The notes: a model not told the origin generated them from the letters alone. A stretch of DNA of 37,538 bases from Anaerolineae bacterium (GCA_023382675.1 JAHDWN010000004.1:1-37538); one strand, 5' to 3'. Shown: positions 8,485 to 16,273, counted from the stretch's first letter. Made by a program: numbers and translations.

Positions 8485-9459
8485 ATGAATCGCCGGTTGC
8501 CGAATCTACCTAGTTCGTTTGATAATGATTTTATGACCATCTACAGCCTGACCTACAACAGCACGACCTGGATCAACCTGGTCAATCCGACACCGCAAGA
8601 CGTGGCTGCAATTCAGCGACTTTATCCATTCATCCACCCCTTGAACGTGGAAGACATCACCAGCAACATCGAGCGCGCCAAGATCGACGTGGACGATGAG
8701 TATCTGTTTGCCGTCTTCCATTTTCCCCGCTGGGACGCCAAGATGCGCCTGACACGACCATACGAAGTCGATCTGTTCGTAGGGCGCGGCTTCATCGTGA
8801 CGTCGACCGCGACCGAAGGCGTGTTCAAACCCCTGGAAGCTCTGTATGGCGGAGCAGAAGAAGACGAAGCACGGCGCGCGGCAATTATGGGCAAGGGCGC
8901 AGCACACGCCTTCTATGTGGTGGTCGATACGCTGGTCGATTATATCTTCCCGATCTTGCGCAAGGTCGATCAAAATATCCACGATCTTGAAGAACGGATC
9001 TTCAGCGACGAAGGCCGCGTGATCATCCGCGATATAGCCATGGTGCGGCGTGACATTATCGCCCTGCGCCGCATCATCCGGCAGCTTGTGCCCGTGGTCG
9101 AGTCGCTTGACCGGTCGACGCGCCAGGTCTTCCGCGACGATCTCGAAGATTACTTCGATGACATCGCCGACCATATGCACCGCGCTCGCGACATCATCGA
9201 TGAGGATTACGAAGTGATCGACGGGTTGGCCGACACGGCAGACAAACTGCTCAGCCATCGCATCAACAATGTAATGCGCGTGCTGACGGTGATTTCCGTC
9301 ATTATGCTGCCGCTGACGCTGATTTCCAGCATCTACGGCATGAATCTGAATGTGCTGCCGCTATCGGATCATCCGCAGTCTTTCTGGATCATCAGCGCGG
9401 TGATGTTGTTGATCGCCTTCGTCATGCTGGTCTATTTTCGGTTTCGCCAATGGCTCTAA
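8485..9459 (+). CDS. corA: CorA-family magnesium/divalent cation transporter
   Basis: The 324-residue protein has a large N-terminal cytoplasmic domain with long helices (ending in 'DEDYEVIDGLADTADKLLSHRINNVMRVLTV') and two C-terminal transmembrane helices. The first ends in the diagnostic YGMN loop and the second is followed by a basic tail. CorA pentamers conduct Mg2+ (and Co2+/Ni2+) down the membrane potential. The start is ambiguous: ATG at 8485 follows TACAAT by six bases, while ATG at 8533 (MTIYSLTYN) is preceded by GATAAT, also by six bases; neither has a Shine-Dalgarno. The conserved region begins shortly after 8533. Its 3' end overlaps the RNase D gene by 10 bases, so the two are probably co-transcribed. 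Confidence 0.92.
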   Translation: MNRRLPNLPSSFDNDFMTIYSLTYNSTTWINLVNPTPQDVAAIQRLYPFIHPLNVEDITSNIERAKIDVDDEYLFAVFHFPRWDAKMRLTRPYEVDLFVGRGFIVTSTATEGVFKPLEALYGGAEEDEARRAAIMGKGAAHAFYVVVDTLVDYIFPILRKVDQNIHDLEERIFSDEGRVIIRDIAMVRRDIIALRRIIRQLVPVVESLDRSTRQVFRDDLEDYFDDIADHMHRARDIIDEDYEVIDGLADTADKLLSHRINNVMRVLTVISVIMLPLTLISSIYGMNLNVLPLSDHPQSFWIISAVMLLIAFVMLVYFRFRQWL

Positions 9460-10634
9460 ATCATCTTCCCCCGGCCATCTACATCGACGACGATCATCGC
9501 CTGCTAGGTCTGGTGCCGCTGCTGGCCAGAGAGCCGCTGATCGCAATCGACACCGAGTCCAACAGCCTGCACGCCTACCGCGAGCGCGTGTGTTTGATCC
9601 AGATCTCGACGCGGCAAGTCGATTACATCCTCGACCCGCTGACGATTGGCGACCTGTCGCCGCTCAAGCCAATCCTGGCCGATCCGAAAATCGAGAAGGT
9701 CTTCCACGCCGCCGAATACGACTTGATTTGCCTGAAACGTGACTTCGATTTCACCATCCACAATCTGTTCGACACGATGATCGCCGCCCGCGTCTGCGGC
9801 TATCGATCAGTCGGGCTGGGCGCGCTGTTGAACGAATTCCTGAACATTCACGTGGATAAGAGCCATCAACGCGACGATTGGGGATGGCGTCCACTGCCGG
9901 CTGATAGTTTGCGCTACGCCCAGATGGATACGCATTACCTGGCGACTTTGCGCGATCATCTGGCCGGGCAGTTGGCAGAGATGGAGCGCGAGCCTGAAGC
10001 CCACGAGCTGTTCGAGCAAATGTGCAATGTGCGTATACCGAGCAACGGTTTCAACCCTGAGGGATACTGGCGGCTGGCGCTGCCCAACAACCTGACAGAA
10101 CGCCAGGCGGCTGTTTTACGCGAATTATATCTGTGGCGCGATCAACTGGCAGAGCGGCGCGACGTGCCACCGTTCAAGGTTTTGAGCGATAAAACACTGA
10201 TTTCTCTCGCCCGGCAAGCACCGCAAACCACCGGTGAACTGGCCCACATTCACGGCATGACACCGGGCAATGTGCGCCGGTTTGGGCGAGATGTTGTGCG
10301 GTTAATCGCACAGGGGAGTGAAGCACCGCTGCCAGAGCCGCCTGAGCCAGAACCGGCGGCAGATCCGCGCGTGATTGAACTCTATTCAGCCCTGCGGGAA
10401 TGGCGGCGTGACCGGGCGAACGAGCGCGATGTCGAATCCGACGTAATTGTGTCACGCGATGCGCTGTGGTCGATGGCAGAAAATACGCCGACAACGCTCA
10501 AGGAGCTGCGTGAATTGGATGTACTCGGCCCATGGCGCCTTCAAGCGTATGGGGATGAACTGCTGGCGCTCATTCAGCGGCACATACCGAAAAAACGGCG
10601 ACCGAATCGCACATCGCGTGACCATGAGACATAG
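9450..10634 (+). CDS. rnd: ribonuclease D with two HRDC domains
   Basis: RNase D is a 3'-5' exoribonuclease that trims tRNA and other structured RNAs. The 394-residue protein has the DEDDy exonuclease residues in place: D34 and E36 (IDTES), D91 (FHAAEYDL), and Y156/D160 (YAQMD). Two helical HRDC domains follow, at about residues 215-295 and 315-385, joined by a Pro/Glu-rich linker; HRDC modules bind nucleic acid and help grip tRNA-like substrates. Length and layout match E. coli RNase D. The ATG at 9450 lies inside the end of corA (10-base overlap). The gene is followed after 16 bases by a second nuclease-type gene, suggesting a nucleic-acid-processing group. All catalytic residues are present, so it should be active. 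Confidence 0.94.
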   Translation: MALNHLPPAIYIDDDHRLLGLVPLLAREPLIAIDTESNSLHAYRERVCLIQISTRQVDYILDPLTIGDLSPLKPILADPKIEKVFHAAEYDLICLKRDFDFTIHNLFDTMIAARVCGYRSVGLGALLNEFLNIHVDKSHQRDDWGWRPLPADSLRYAQMDTHYLATLRDHLAGQLAEMEREPEAHELFEQMCNVRIPSNGFNPEGYWRLALPNNLTERQAAVLRELYLWRDQLAERRDVPPFKVLSDKTLISLARQAPQTTGELAHIHGMTPGNVRRFGRDVVRLIAQGSEAPLPEPPEPEPAADPRVIELYSALREWRRDRANERDVESDVIVSRDALWSMAENTPTTLKELRELDVLGPWRLQAYGDELLALIQRHIPKKRRPNRTSRDHET

Positions 10635-10650
10635 TTAGGAGCAAACGCGC

Positions 10651-12054
10651 ATGAAAATCACGTTCTTCGGTGCAGCGCGCACGGTGACAGGCTCGCAGCA
10701 CATGATTGACATCAATGGACAGCGGATCTTGCTCGATTGCGGTTTGTATCAGGGTCGCCGTTCAGAAACCTATACGCGCAACCTGCACCTGCCATATGAT
10801 CCGGTCTCAGTCGATGTGATGGTGTTGTCCCACGCACACATCGATCATTCGGGCAACATTCCGAACCTGGTCAAACACGGTTTTCGTGGGGACATCATCT
10901 GCACCCATGCCACACGCGATCTCTGCGCGACGATGCTGCTCGACAGCGGGCACATTCAGGAGCGCGATGTCGAATTTTTGAACAAGCGTCGCAAACGCCG
11001 TGGAGAAGAACCTGTCGAACCGATCTACACGCAGGAGGAGGCGTCGCGCAGCCTGGATAACTTCATCGGCCAGAGTTATTACCGCACGCGGGCGATTGCG
11101 CCAGGCGTCAACCTGACGTTCCTCGACGCCGGGCACATGCTTGGCAGTACGATTGTCGTTCTGGACATCGAAGATCGCGAGGCAAAGCGGGATTTGCGGC
11201 TGGTCTTCAGCGGTGATCTGGGCCGCAAGGGCATCCCGATCATTCGCGACCCGGAGACGGTGGATCGCGCGGACGTGCTGATCATGGAAAGCACCTACGG
11301 CAATCGACTCCACGACGATATGGGCTATGAGACCAAACGTATAGAGCATATCATCGTCGATACGTACCGGCGGGGTGGTAAGGTGATCATCCCGGCGTTC
11401 GCCGTGGGCCGCACCCAGCGGCTTGTCTATATGCTGCATGAACTGCGCCTGAAGGGTGATATTCCGGAAATGCCGATCTTCGTGGACAGCCCGCTGGCTA
11501 TCGACGTGACAAGCGCGTTTCGTTCGCATCCTGAGTGCTATGACGCCGAAATCCGCGAGTTCATCTCCGGCAATGGTGTGCGAGACCCATTCGGTTTTGA
11601 AGACCTGACGTACACACGCACGACCGAACAGAGCAAGCGGATCAATTTTCTGCGCGAGCCTGCCATCATCATCAGCGCCAGCGGCATGGCGGAGACGGGG
11701 CGCATTCTTCACCATCTGAAGAACAACATCGAAGACGCGCGCAACACCATCCTGATCGTCGGCTTCCAGGCCGAAAACACGCTGGGGCGACGCCTGTTTG
11801 ATGGCGCGAAGCGCGTGCGCATTTTTGGCGAAGAATATGACGTGCGCGCGCAGGTAGAAGTGACCACCGGCCTGAGCGGTCACGCGGACCGCGTCGGACT
11901 GCTGGAATGGTTTGGCGCGTATCAAAAACGCCCGGACAAAGTGTTTCTCGTCCACGGCGAATTGGAACCAGCGACTGCCCTGGCGGATGGTCTGCACGCA
12001 GAATTCGGCGTTAACGCGAAAGTGCCCGATTGGAAGCAGAGTTTCGAAGTGTAG
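10651..12054 (+). CDS. metallo-beta-lactamase/beta-CASP RNA-processing nuclease
   Basis: The 467-residue protein has the MBL zinc motif H61-x-H63-x-D65-H66 in 'LSHAHIDHSGNIP', the 'DAGHMLGS' and 'SGDLGRKG' motifs, and a beta-CASP insertion with 'VIIPAFAVGRTQRL', 'SASGMAETGRILHHLKNN' and 'GLSGHADRVGLLEWF'. This is the CPSF73/Ysh1-like bacterial group of endo/exoribonucleases (relatives of TTHA0252), distinct from RNase J, which lacks this exact ending. It is expected to cut or degrade single-stranded RNA; a DNA role like that of SNM1 relatives cannot be excluded. GGAG lies about 11 bases before the ATG. It sits 16 bases after rnd and two bases before the small clamp-motif gene, strongly suggesting an operon. 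Confidence 0.93.
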   Translation: MKITFFGAARTVTGSQHMIDINGQRILLDCGLYQGRRSETYTRNLHLPYDPVSVDVMVLSHAHIDHSGNIPNLVKHGFRGDIICTHATRDLCATMLLDSGHIQERDVEFLNKRRKRRGEEPVEPIYTQEEASRSLDNFIGQSYYRTRAIAPGVNLTFLDAGHMLGSTIVVLDIEDREAKRDLRLVFSGDLGRKGIPIIRDPETVDRADVLIMESTYGNRLHDDMGYETKRIEHIIVDTYRRGGKVIIPAFAVGRTQRLVYMLHELRLKGDIPEMPIFVDSPLAIDVTSAFRSHPECYDAEIREFISGNGVRDPFGFEDLTYTRTTEQSKRINFLREPAIIISASGMAETGRILHHLKNNIEDARNTILIVGFQAENTLGRRLFDGAKRVRIFGEEYDVRAQVEVTTGLSGHADRVGLLEWFGAYQKRPDKVFLVHGELEPATALADGLHAEFGVNAKVPDWKQSFEV

Positions 12055-12056
12055 CT

Positions 12057-12467
12057 ATGAAACAGCGCAGCGTGTTCGCCGACGAATGGCGTGAGTGTCT
12101 CCGAGCGCATTACATGCACGTCGTACGCATCGGGGACATTTCGACCGAACCCACGCTCATCAGCGTTATGCAAGAGGCGGGTTTTAGCGAGACGGAGCTG
12201 GCTGAGCTGCGCATCCGCGCGACGATGCACGTGGATGACGTGGGCGCGGATTTTCAACCGGACGCGGCAGTGGTCGAAATGATCAAATCACAGATGGAAG
12301 CATCGCCAGCAGCAGAAATAATGGAGACAGCGCCGGAAGTCGTTGCAGCCGAACCCGGCGAGGCCGAAAACGAAGCGGATATGCCTCCAGCCGAAGAAGA
12401 GCCGCCGCCAAACGAAGAATATTACGCGCCGCCAGACGACAGTCCGCACCAGCTTTCGCTCTTTTAG
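12057..12467 (+). CDS. small acidic protein with C-terminal sliding-clamp-binding motif QLSLF
   Basis: I do not recognise a named family. The 136-residue protein has an N-terminal, apparently folded and mostly helical part (~1-75; 'FADEWRECLRAHYMHVVRIGD', 'AGFSETELAELRIRA'). A strongly acidic, Ala/Pro/Glu-rich and probably disordered linker follows (~80-130), and the extreme C terminus is QLSLF. That pentapeptide exactly matches the consensus QL(S/D)LF by which DNA polymerases and repair proteins bind the beta sliding clamp. A free C-terminal end on a flexible acidic tether is the usual layout for such motifs. The inference is a clamp-recruited adaptor or regulator, perhaps for the adjacent beta-CASP nuclease or RNase D. 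ATG at 12057 is two bases after the nuclease stop; no strong Shine-Dalgarno, so translation may be coupled. The motif could be chance; five residues is short. Confidence 0.75.
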   Translation: MKQRSVFADEWRECLRAHYMHVVRIGDISTEPTLISVMQEAGFSETELAELRIRATMHVDDVGADFQPDAAVVEMIKSQMEASPAAEIMETAPEVVAAEPGEAENEADMPPAEEEPPPNEEYYAPPDDSPHQLSLF

Positions 12468-12475
12468 GTGTCGCG

Positions 12476-14008
12476 GTGAACGGGAGACACGGTTGCGTCC
12501 GGGTTCTGTGCGCGTTCAGTCGGCGCGCATGGGGCTGGGCTGTGGCGCTGGTGCTGCTCACCACGATGGCGCTGCCTCTTCATGCGCAGGAAGCTACACC
12601 GGAAGCACCGGATCAGCCCAACCTGAGCTATGGGCTGGGCGCGACGGGCGAGATTGACGACAACGACCCACGGGTGCTTTATAGCTTTGACGGCCTGCGC
12701 GGCGAATTCATCTCGCTGACACTGCGCGCCACAAGCGGCGATCTCGACCCGGTGCTGCTGGTGATGGACGGCGCGGGCGATGTCCTGGCACGGCGGGATG
12801 ACAGCAGCGGCACACGAGATATCCACATCGAGTCGATCCGCATTCCCCAAACCGACCGCTACTACGTCATCGTCGGGCGCTTCGGCTACACCCTCGGCAC
12901 GACGCGCGGTGAATTCGAACTCGAACTCGAACGCATTGGCGCCAGTTTTTCGGATGGCAGCGGCCTGCGCTACGGCGATACCGTGCTCAATCAGATCACT
13001 GACATGAACCCGCGCGTTTACTACACCTTCCGCGGGCAGCGTGGCGACATCATCACGTTGCGCATGGAGCGCACATCCGGCGATCTCGACGCGGCGCTGC
13101 AACTGGTCGATAGTCAGGGCACCGTCGTCGCCGAAAACGACGAGATCGAAGGCAGTGGCAGCCTGGATGCCGCCATCGTCGGGCATATCATCGAGAAAGA
13201 TGACACTTACATCATCATCGCGACCCGCTACGGCCAGGTCGCCGGGCGCAGCAGCGGCAGTTTCATCCTGACCCTCGATTCCGGGACGACCGGCGGACTG
13301 GGACGCACGGCAGAATCACCCATCCCGTTGATCCCTGACCAGCCATACGACGGCGAGATCACAGCTACACGCTTCGAGCAGTTCTATCGCTTCGAAGGCA
13401 AGCAGTTCGACATCGTGACCATCGAGATGAGCCGCGACGGCGGCGCGCTGGATTCGCTGCTGGTGCTGACCGATGACCAGCAAAATCCCATTGCCAGCGA
13501 TGACGACGGGGGCGGCGGCCAGAACGCAGCGATCCGCCAGTTCGCGCTCCCCTATGACGGCACGTACGATGTGATTGCCACACGCTTCCAGCGCGAACAG
13601 GGAACGACCACGGGCAAGTATCTGCTGTCACTGCGCGCAGAAGGCAATGCCTTCGACGGCGTGCCGGGCGACATCGGGCGGATGGTCTACGGCAGCACCG
13701 CCAATGGGACGCTCGATGACCTGGTGCCGCGCATTTTGGTTGCGTTCTATGGCGCGGAAGGCGATGTGATCACGATCAGCATGACGCGCACGGGCGGCGA
13801 TCTGGATTCGGTGGTCACGCTGTTGGACGCGAACCAGCAGGTGTTGATCAGCGATGACGACAGCGGCGGCGGGCAGAATGCGCTGATCGAACGTTACACA
13901 CTGCCTACCAGCGGTATCTATTTCATCCAGGCTTCGCGCTTTGAGGGCGCTGATCGTCCCGTGACACACGGCAGCTTCATCCTGGTGCTGGCGCGGCGCT
14001 TTGACTGA
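12476..14008 (+). CDS. exported protein with four PPC-like repeats
   Basis: From a GTG at 12476 the protein has 510 residues. Residues ~1-38 are a signal peptide (basic start, hydrophobic core, 'PLHAQ' cleavage region). The rest is four homologous units of about 104 residues (~50-153, 163-269, 285-388, 402-507). Each unit has the pattern 'Y-x-x-x-x-G-x-I', '(V)YYTFRGQ-GD', 'SGDLD-x-x-L-L-D', an Asp/Gly-rich loop such as 'SDDDGGGGQN', and an 'I-x-A-(S/T)-R-(Y/F)' strand near the end. This matches the bacterial pre-peptidase C-terminal (PPC) beta-sandwich, here without any peptidase. Repeats 3 and 4 have the most acidic loops, possibly calcium sites. The role is probably surface or secreted binding; unknown. 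It starts eight bases after the clamp-motif gene but shares no obvious function with it, and ends 12 bases from the convergent hydrolase. Confidence 0.85.
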   Translation: MNGRHGCVRVLCAFSRRAWGWAVALVLLTTMALPLHAQEATPEAPDQPNLSYGLGATGEIDDNDPRVLYSFDGLRGEFISLTLRATSGDLDPVLLVMDGAGDVLARRDDSSGTRDIHIESIRIPQTDRYYVIVGRFGYTLGTTRGEFELELERIGASFSDGSGLRYGDTVLNQITDMNPRVYYTFRGQRGDIITLRMERTSGDLDAALQLVDSQGTVVAENDEIEGSGSLDAAIVGHIIEKDDTYIIIATRYGQVAGRSSGSFILTLDSGTTGGLGRTAESPIPLIPDQPYDGEITATRFEQFYRFEGKQFDIVTIEMSRDGGALDSLLVLTDDQQNPIASDDDGGGGQNAAIRQFALPYDGTYDVIATRFQREQGTTTGKYLLSLRAEGNAFDGVPGDIGRMVYGSTANGTLDDLVPRILVAFYGAEGDVITISMTRTGGDLDSVVTLLDANQQVLISDDDSGGGQNALIERYTLPTSGIYFIQASRFEGADRPVTHGSFILVLARRFD

Positions 14009-14020
14009 GGTATGACTGCA

Positions 14021-14659
14021 TCAGCCGTCTTTTTGTGCACCAGTCTGGTGAGCGATCCATTGATGAGCGGTGTGCAAGTCATCCTGTGTCAGGCGGTGAT
14101 CGACATTCTGCCATGAGAGCGTGACGTCAGCGCCCGAATCGCGCAGGATTTCGGCGAGACGATCTGTGGACTCGTGCGGGATCAGGTTGTCGAAACGCCC
14201 GGCGGTGATGAGCACCTGCGTGCCCTGCAAGGCAGGCGGTTGCTCCGGCTCCAGCGGCAGCATAGCGCGGAACAAGACCGCGCGCTGGATCACGCCCGGA
14301 CGCAAGAGCAGGGTGCTTGCGGCTATATTTGCGCCGTTGGAATAGCCGACCGCGATCAGCGATGACGGCGCAAAACCATAATACGCAGATGCAGACAGGA
14401 CGAAATCGGCGAACGCCTGGGTGCGCGCAATCAGATCGTCGATGTCGAACACGCCTTCGGCAATGCGCCGGAAGTAGCGGTTGCTGCCGTGCTCAGAGAC
14501 ATTGCCGCGTACACCGAGCATGGCGGCGCCAGGCGCAATTCGCGGAGCGAGCGGAAACAGCGATTGCTCGTCGCCGCCAGTGCCATGGAGCAGAAGCAGC
14601 GTCGGTGTGCCGGGCGTCTGAGCAGGAACAAACTCGTGAATGTGGGTATCGATAGTCAT
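14021..14659 (-). CDS. MhqD-like alpha/beta-hydrolase (carboxylesterase/phospholipase family)
   Basis: The protein has about 212 residues with an alpha/beta-hydrolase fold. The oxyanion motif is LLLHGTGGDE. The catalytic triad is Ser 107 in GYSNG, Asp 157 in 'AGRFDNLIP' and His 188 in 'VDHRLTQDD'. It belongs to the small carboxylesterase/phospholipase group that includes Bacillus MhqD, induced by quinones and catechols. No signal peptide, so it is cytosolic. The gene begins 12 bases after the MarR-type regulator (ATG 14659, with AGGTG about 9 bases upstream; GTG 14671 is an alternative) and is co-transcribed with it. Its physiological substrate is not known even in Bacillus. Context with an MhqR-like repressor and MhqO-like dioxygenase supports the mhq assignment. 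Confidence 0.87.
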   Translation of the reverse strand: MTIDTHIHEFVPAQTPGTPTLLLLHGTGGDEQSLFPLAPRIAPGAAMLGVRGNVSEHGSNRYFRRIAEGVFDIDDLIARTQAFADFVLSASAYYGFAPSSLIAVGYSNGANIAASTLLLRPGVIQRAVLFRAMLPLEPEQPPALQGTQVLITAGRFDNLIPHESTDRLAEILRDSGADVTLSWQNVDHRLTQDDLHTAHQWIAHQTGAQKDG

Positions 14660-14671
14660 GACAGGAGTCAC

Positions 14672-15139
14672 CTATTCTGAATCTGAGGGTGGATGTTCGC
14701 GCAGACCCAATTTGCGGCAGAGACAAGCCAGCGTTTCCTGCTCCTCTGCCGTCAAGACGCTGAGATCGGAGACGATGCCTTGAATATGCGCCGGCAGGAT
14801 GCTGTCAAGCAGCGCGCGGCCTGCGTCGGTCAGTGTGACCCGAACGTAGCGCTGATCCGCAGAATCGCGCACGCGGCTGATAAGATCGCGCTTCTGCAAA
14901 TTTTGCAGCACGATAGTGATATTGCCCGTGCTTTTCAGGAGCTTACGGGCAAGCTCCACCTGTGACAGCATCCCCAGATGATAGAGCGCTTCCAGCACGC
15001 CGAATTGGGTCGTCGTCAGGTTATGGTTGGCGAGATGCGCATTCGTACGGTCAAGGACGCTTTCAGCAGCACGAGTCAGTTTGATGTAGGTATCCAGCGC
15101 GCGCACCGCTTCCGGCGGACCCTGATATTTCGTCGGCAT
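14672..15139 (-). CDS. MarR-family repressor, MhqR-like
   Basis: This 155-residue winged-helix regulator shows the MarR pattern: an N-terminal dimerisation helix ('LDTYIKLTRAAESVL'), 'LTTTQFGVLEALYHLG', the recognition region 'LLKSTGNITIVLQNLQKRDLI', the wing 'DQRYVRVTLTDAG', and a C-terminal helix pair. The 'LKSTGNIT' recognition sequence is close to that of Bacillus MhqR, which represses quinone-detoxification genes. The ATG at 15139 has an excellent GGGGAG Shine-Dalgarno 7 bases upstream, ruling out the in-frame GTG at 15154. It has a strong TTGACA-N18-TACAAT promoter overlapping the divergent dioxygenase promoter, and a perfect 12-bp palindrome lies just beside it. It probably represses itself, the hydrolase and the dioxygenase. 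The inducer (quinone, catechol or other electrophile) is inferred. Confidence 0.9.
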   Translation of the reverse strand: MPTKYQGPPEAVRALDTYIKLTRAAESVLDRTNAHLANHNLTTTQFGVLEALYHLGMLSQVELARKLLKSTGNITIVLQNLQKRDLISRVRDSADQRYVRVTLTDAGRALLDSILPAHIQGIVSDLSVLTAEEQETLACLCRKLGLREHPPSDSE

Positions 15140-15180
15140 AGCCCAGCTCCCCACCGCCAGAATCTCTAATGCAGTTCCAA

Positions 15181-15237
15181 TTGACAGACAAATTGTAACA
15201 TGATAATCTATTCAATGTCAAATCGTTTGAATTCAAA
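15181..15237. promoter_or_regulatory. overlapping divergent promoters and palindromic operator of the mhq-like module
   Basis: On the minus strand TTGACA (15216-15221) and TACAAT (15192-15197) are 18 bases apart, a strong promoter for the marR gene. On the plus strand TTGACA (15181-15186) pairs with either GATAAT (15202-15207, spacing 15) or TAATCT (15204-15209, spacing 17) for the dioxygenase. A perfect 12-bp palindrome, TTTGAATTCAAA (15226-15237), lies next to the marR -35 and just downstream of the predicted dioxygenase start. Repressor bound there could block both promoters. Its GAATTC centre resembles the palindromic Bacillus MhqR site. Confidence 0.7.
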
Positions 15238-15275
15238 GTGTTCACTGCGAATGTAAGCGGCTAAGGAGCATTCTC

Positions 15276-16250
15276 ATGCAATTGCATGGTATTCATCACG
15301 TGACCGCCGTCACCGCCAAAGCCTCGCTCAATCTGGACTTCTACACGCGCGTGCTGGGTCTGAGGCTGGTCAAGAAATCGGTCAACCAGGATGACGTATC
15401 GGCCTATCATCTGTTCTATGCCGATAAGCTGGGCAGCCCCGGCACGGACATGACGTTTTTCGATTGGCCGATGACCGCTGCCAACCGGCGCGGCACCGAC
15501 AGTATCTCGAACACGCTGTTCAGAGTGAATGGCACCGAAGCGCTGGAATTCTGGCGGGCACGCTTCGACGAGCAAGGCGTGAAGCACCAGGGGATCGGCA
15601 GCTTCGCCGGGCACAGCGCGATCCACTTCGAAGATCCGGAGGGGCAGCAGCTAACCTTGGTGGACGACGAGGGCGCGCCGATTGAGGGCGAACTCTGGGA
15701 AGCAGCGGGCATTCCGCTCGAATACGCGATCCGCGGGTTCTACGGTGTGATGCTGTCCGTGCCTCAGCTCGAGCCAATCGCACAGCTTTTCACGCTGCTG
15801 CTGGGCTTTGAAGAGATGGCGCGTGTGCCGAGCACAGACGGAAGCCAGAAGGAAGTCGTCGTCTTTGGTATGGACGGCGGCGGCCCCGGCAAAGAGGTGT
15901 TCGTGGTCGAGGAGCGCGGGGTCATGCCAGCGCGGCTGGGGCATGGCGGCGTGCATCACGTGGCCTTCCGCCTGAAAGACGACGCCGAGCAGCAAGCCTG
16001 GCTGACTCGCCTGGCGCAGGTCGGCGTGCGGACTTCGGGGCAGGTTGATCGTTACTACTTCAAGTCGGTGTATTTCCGCATCTCCAACGGCATCCTGTTC
16101 GAGTTGGCGACGGATGGGCCGGGCTTCGCCACCGATGAAAGCCTGGAGACTCTCGGCGAACGGCTGGCGCTGCCGCCCTTCCTGGAGCCGCAGCGTGCAC
16201 AGATCGAAGCTGGCTTGAAGCCGCTCGACACAGCCCACATATCGCGCTAA
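15276..16250 (+). CDS. MhqO-like ring-cleaving dioxygenase (VOC superfamily)
   Basis: The 324-residue protein has two vicinal-oxygen-chelate halves. Metal ligands are visible in 'GIHHVTA' (H7/H8), 'GGVHHVAFR' (H227/H228) and 'GILFELATDGPGF' (E276), the last being typical of MhqO/MhqA-type glyoxalase-fold dioxygenases. These are linked to removal of hydroquinones and catechols in Bacillus. An AAGGAG Shine-Dalgarno lies 7 bases before the ATG. The gene is divergent from the MhqR-like repressor and probably under its control through the shared palindrome. A strong hairpin follows the stop codon. It could also act on another aromatic or reactive carbonyl compound; the family is clear but the substrate is inferred. 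Confidence 0.92.
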   Translation: MQLHGIHHVTAVTAKASLNLDFYTRVLGLRLVKKSVNQDDVSAYHLFYADKLGSPGTDMTFFDWPMTAANRRGTDSISNTLFRVNGTEALEFWRARFDEQGVKHQGIGSFAGHSAIHFEDPEGQQLTLVDDEGAPIEGELWEAAGIPLEYAIRGFYGVMLSVPQLEPIAQLFTLLLGFEEMARVPSTDGSQKEVVVFGMDGGGPGKEVFVVEERGVMPARLGHGGVHHVAFRLKDDAEQQAWLTRLAQVGVRTSGQVDRYYFKSVYFRISNGILFELATDGPGFATDESLETLGERLALPPFLEPQRAQIEAGLKPLDTAHISR

Positions 16251-16273
16251 GGGCTGCTTCGCGAACGCATCAT

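Noticed and set aside
10807-11997. 396-codon minus-strand open frame opposite the beta-CASP nuclease
   Set aside because: Antisense shadow of a well-supported gene; His/Asp/Arg-rich with no domain pattern.
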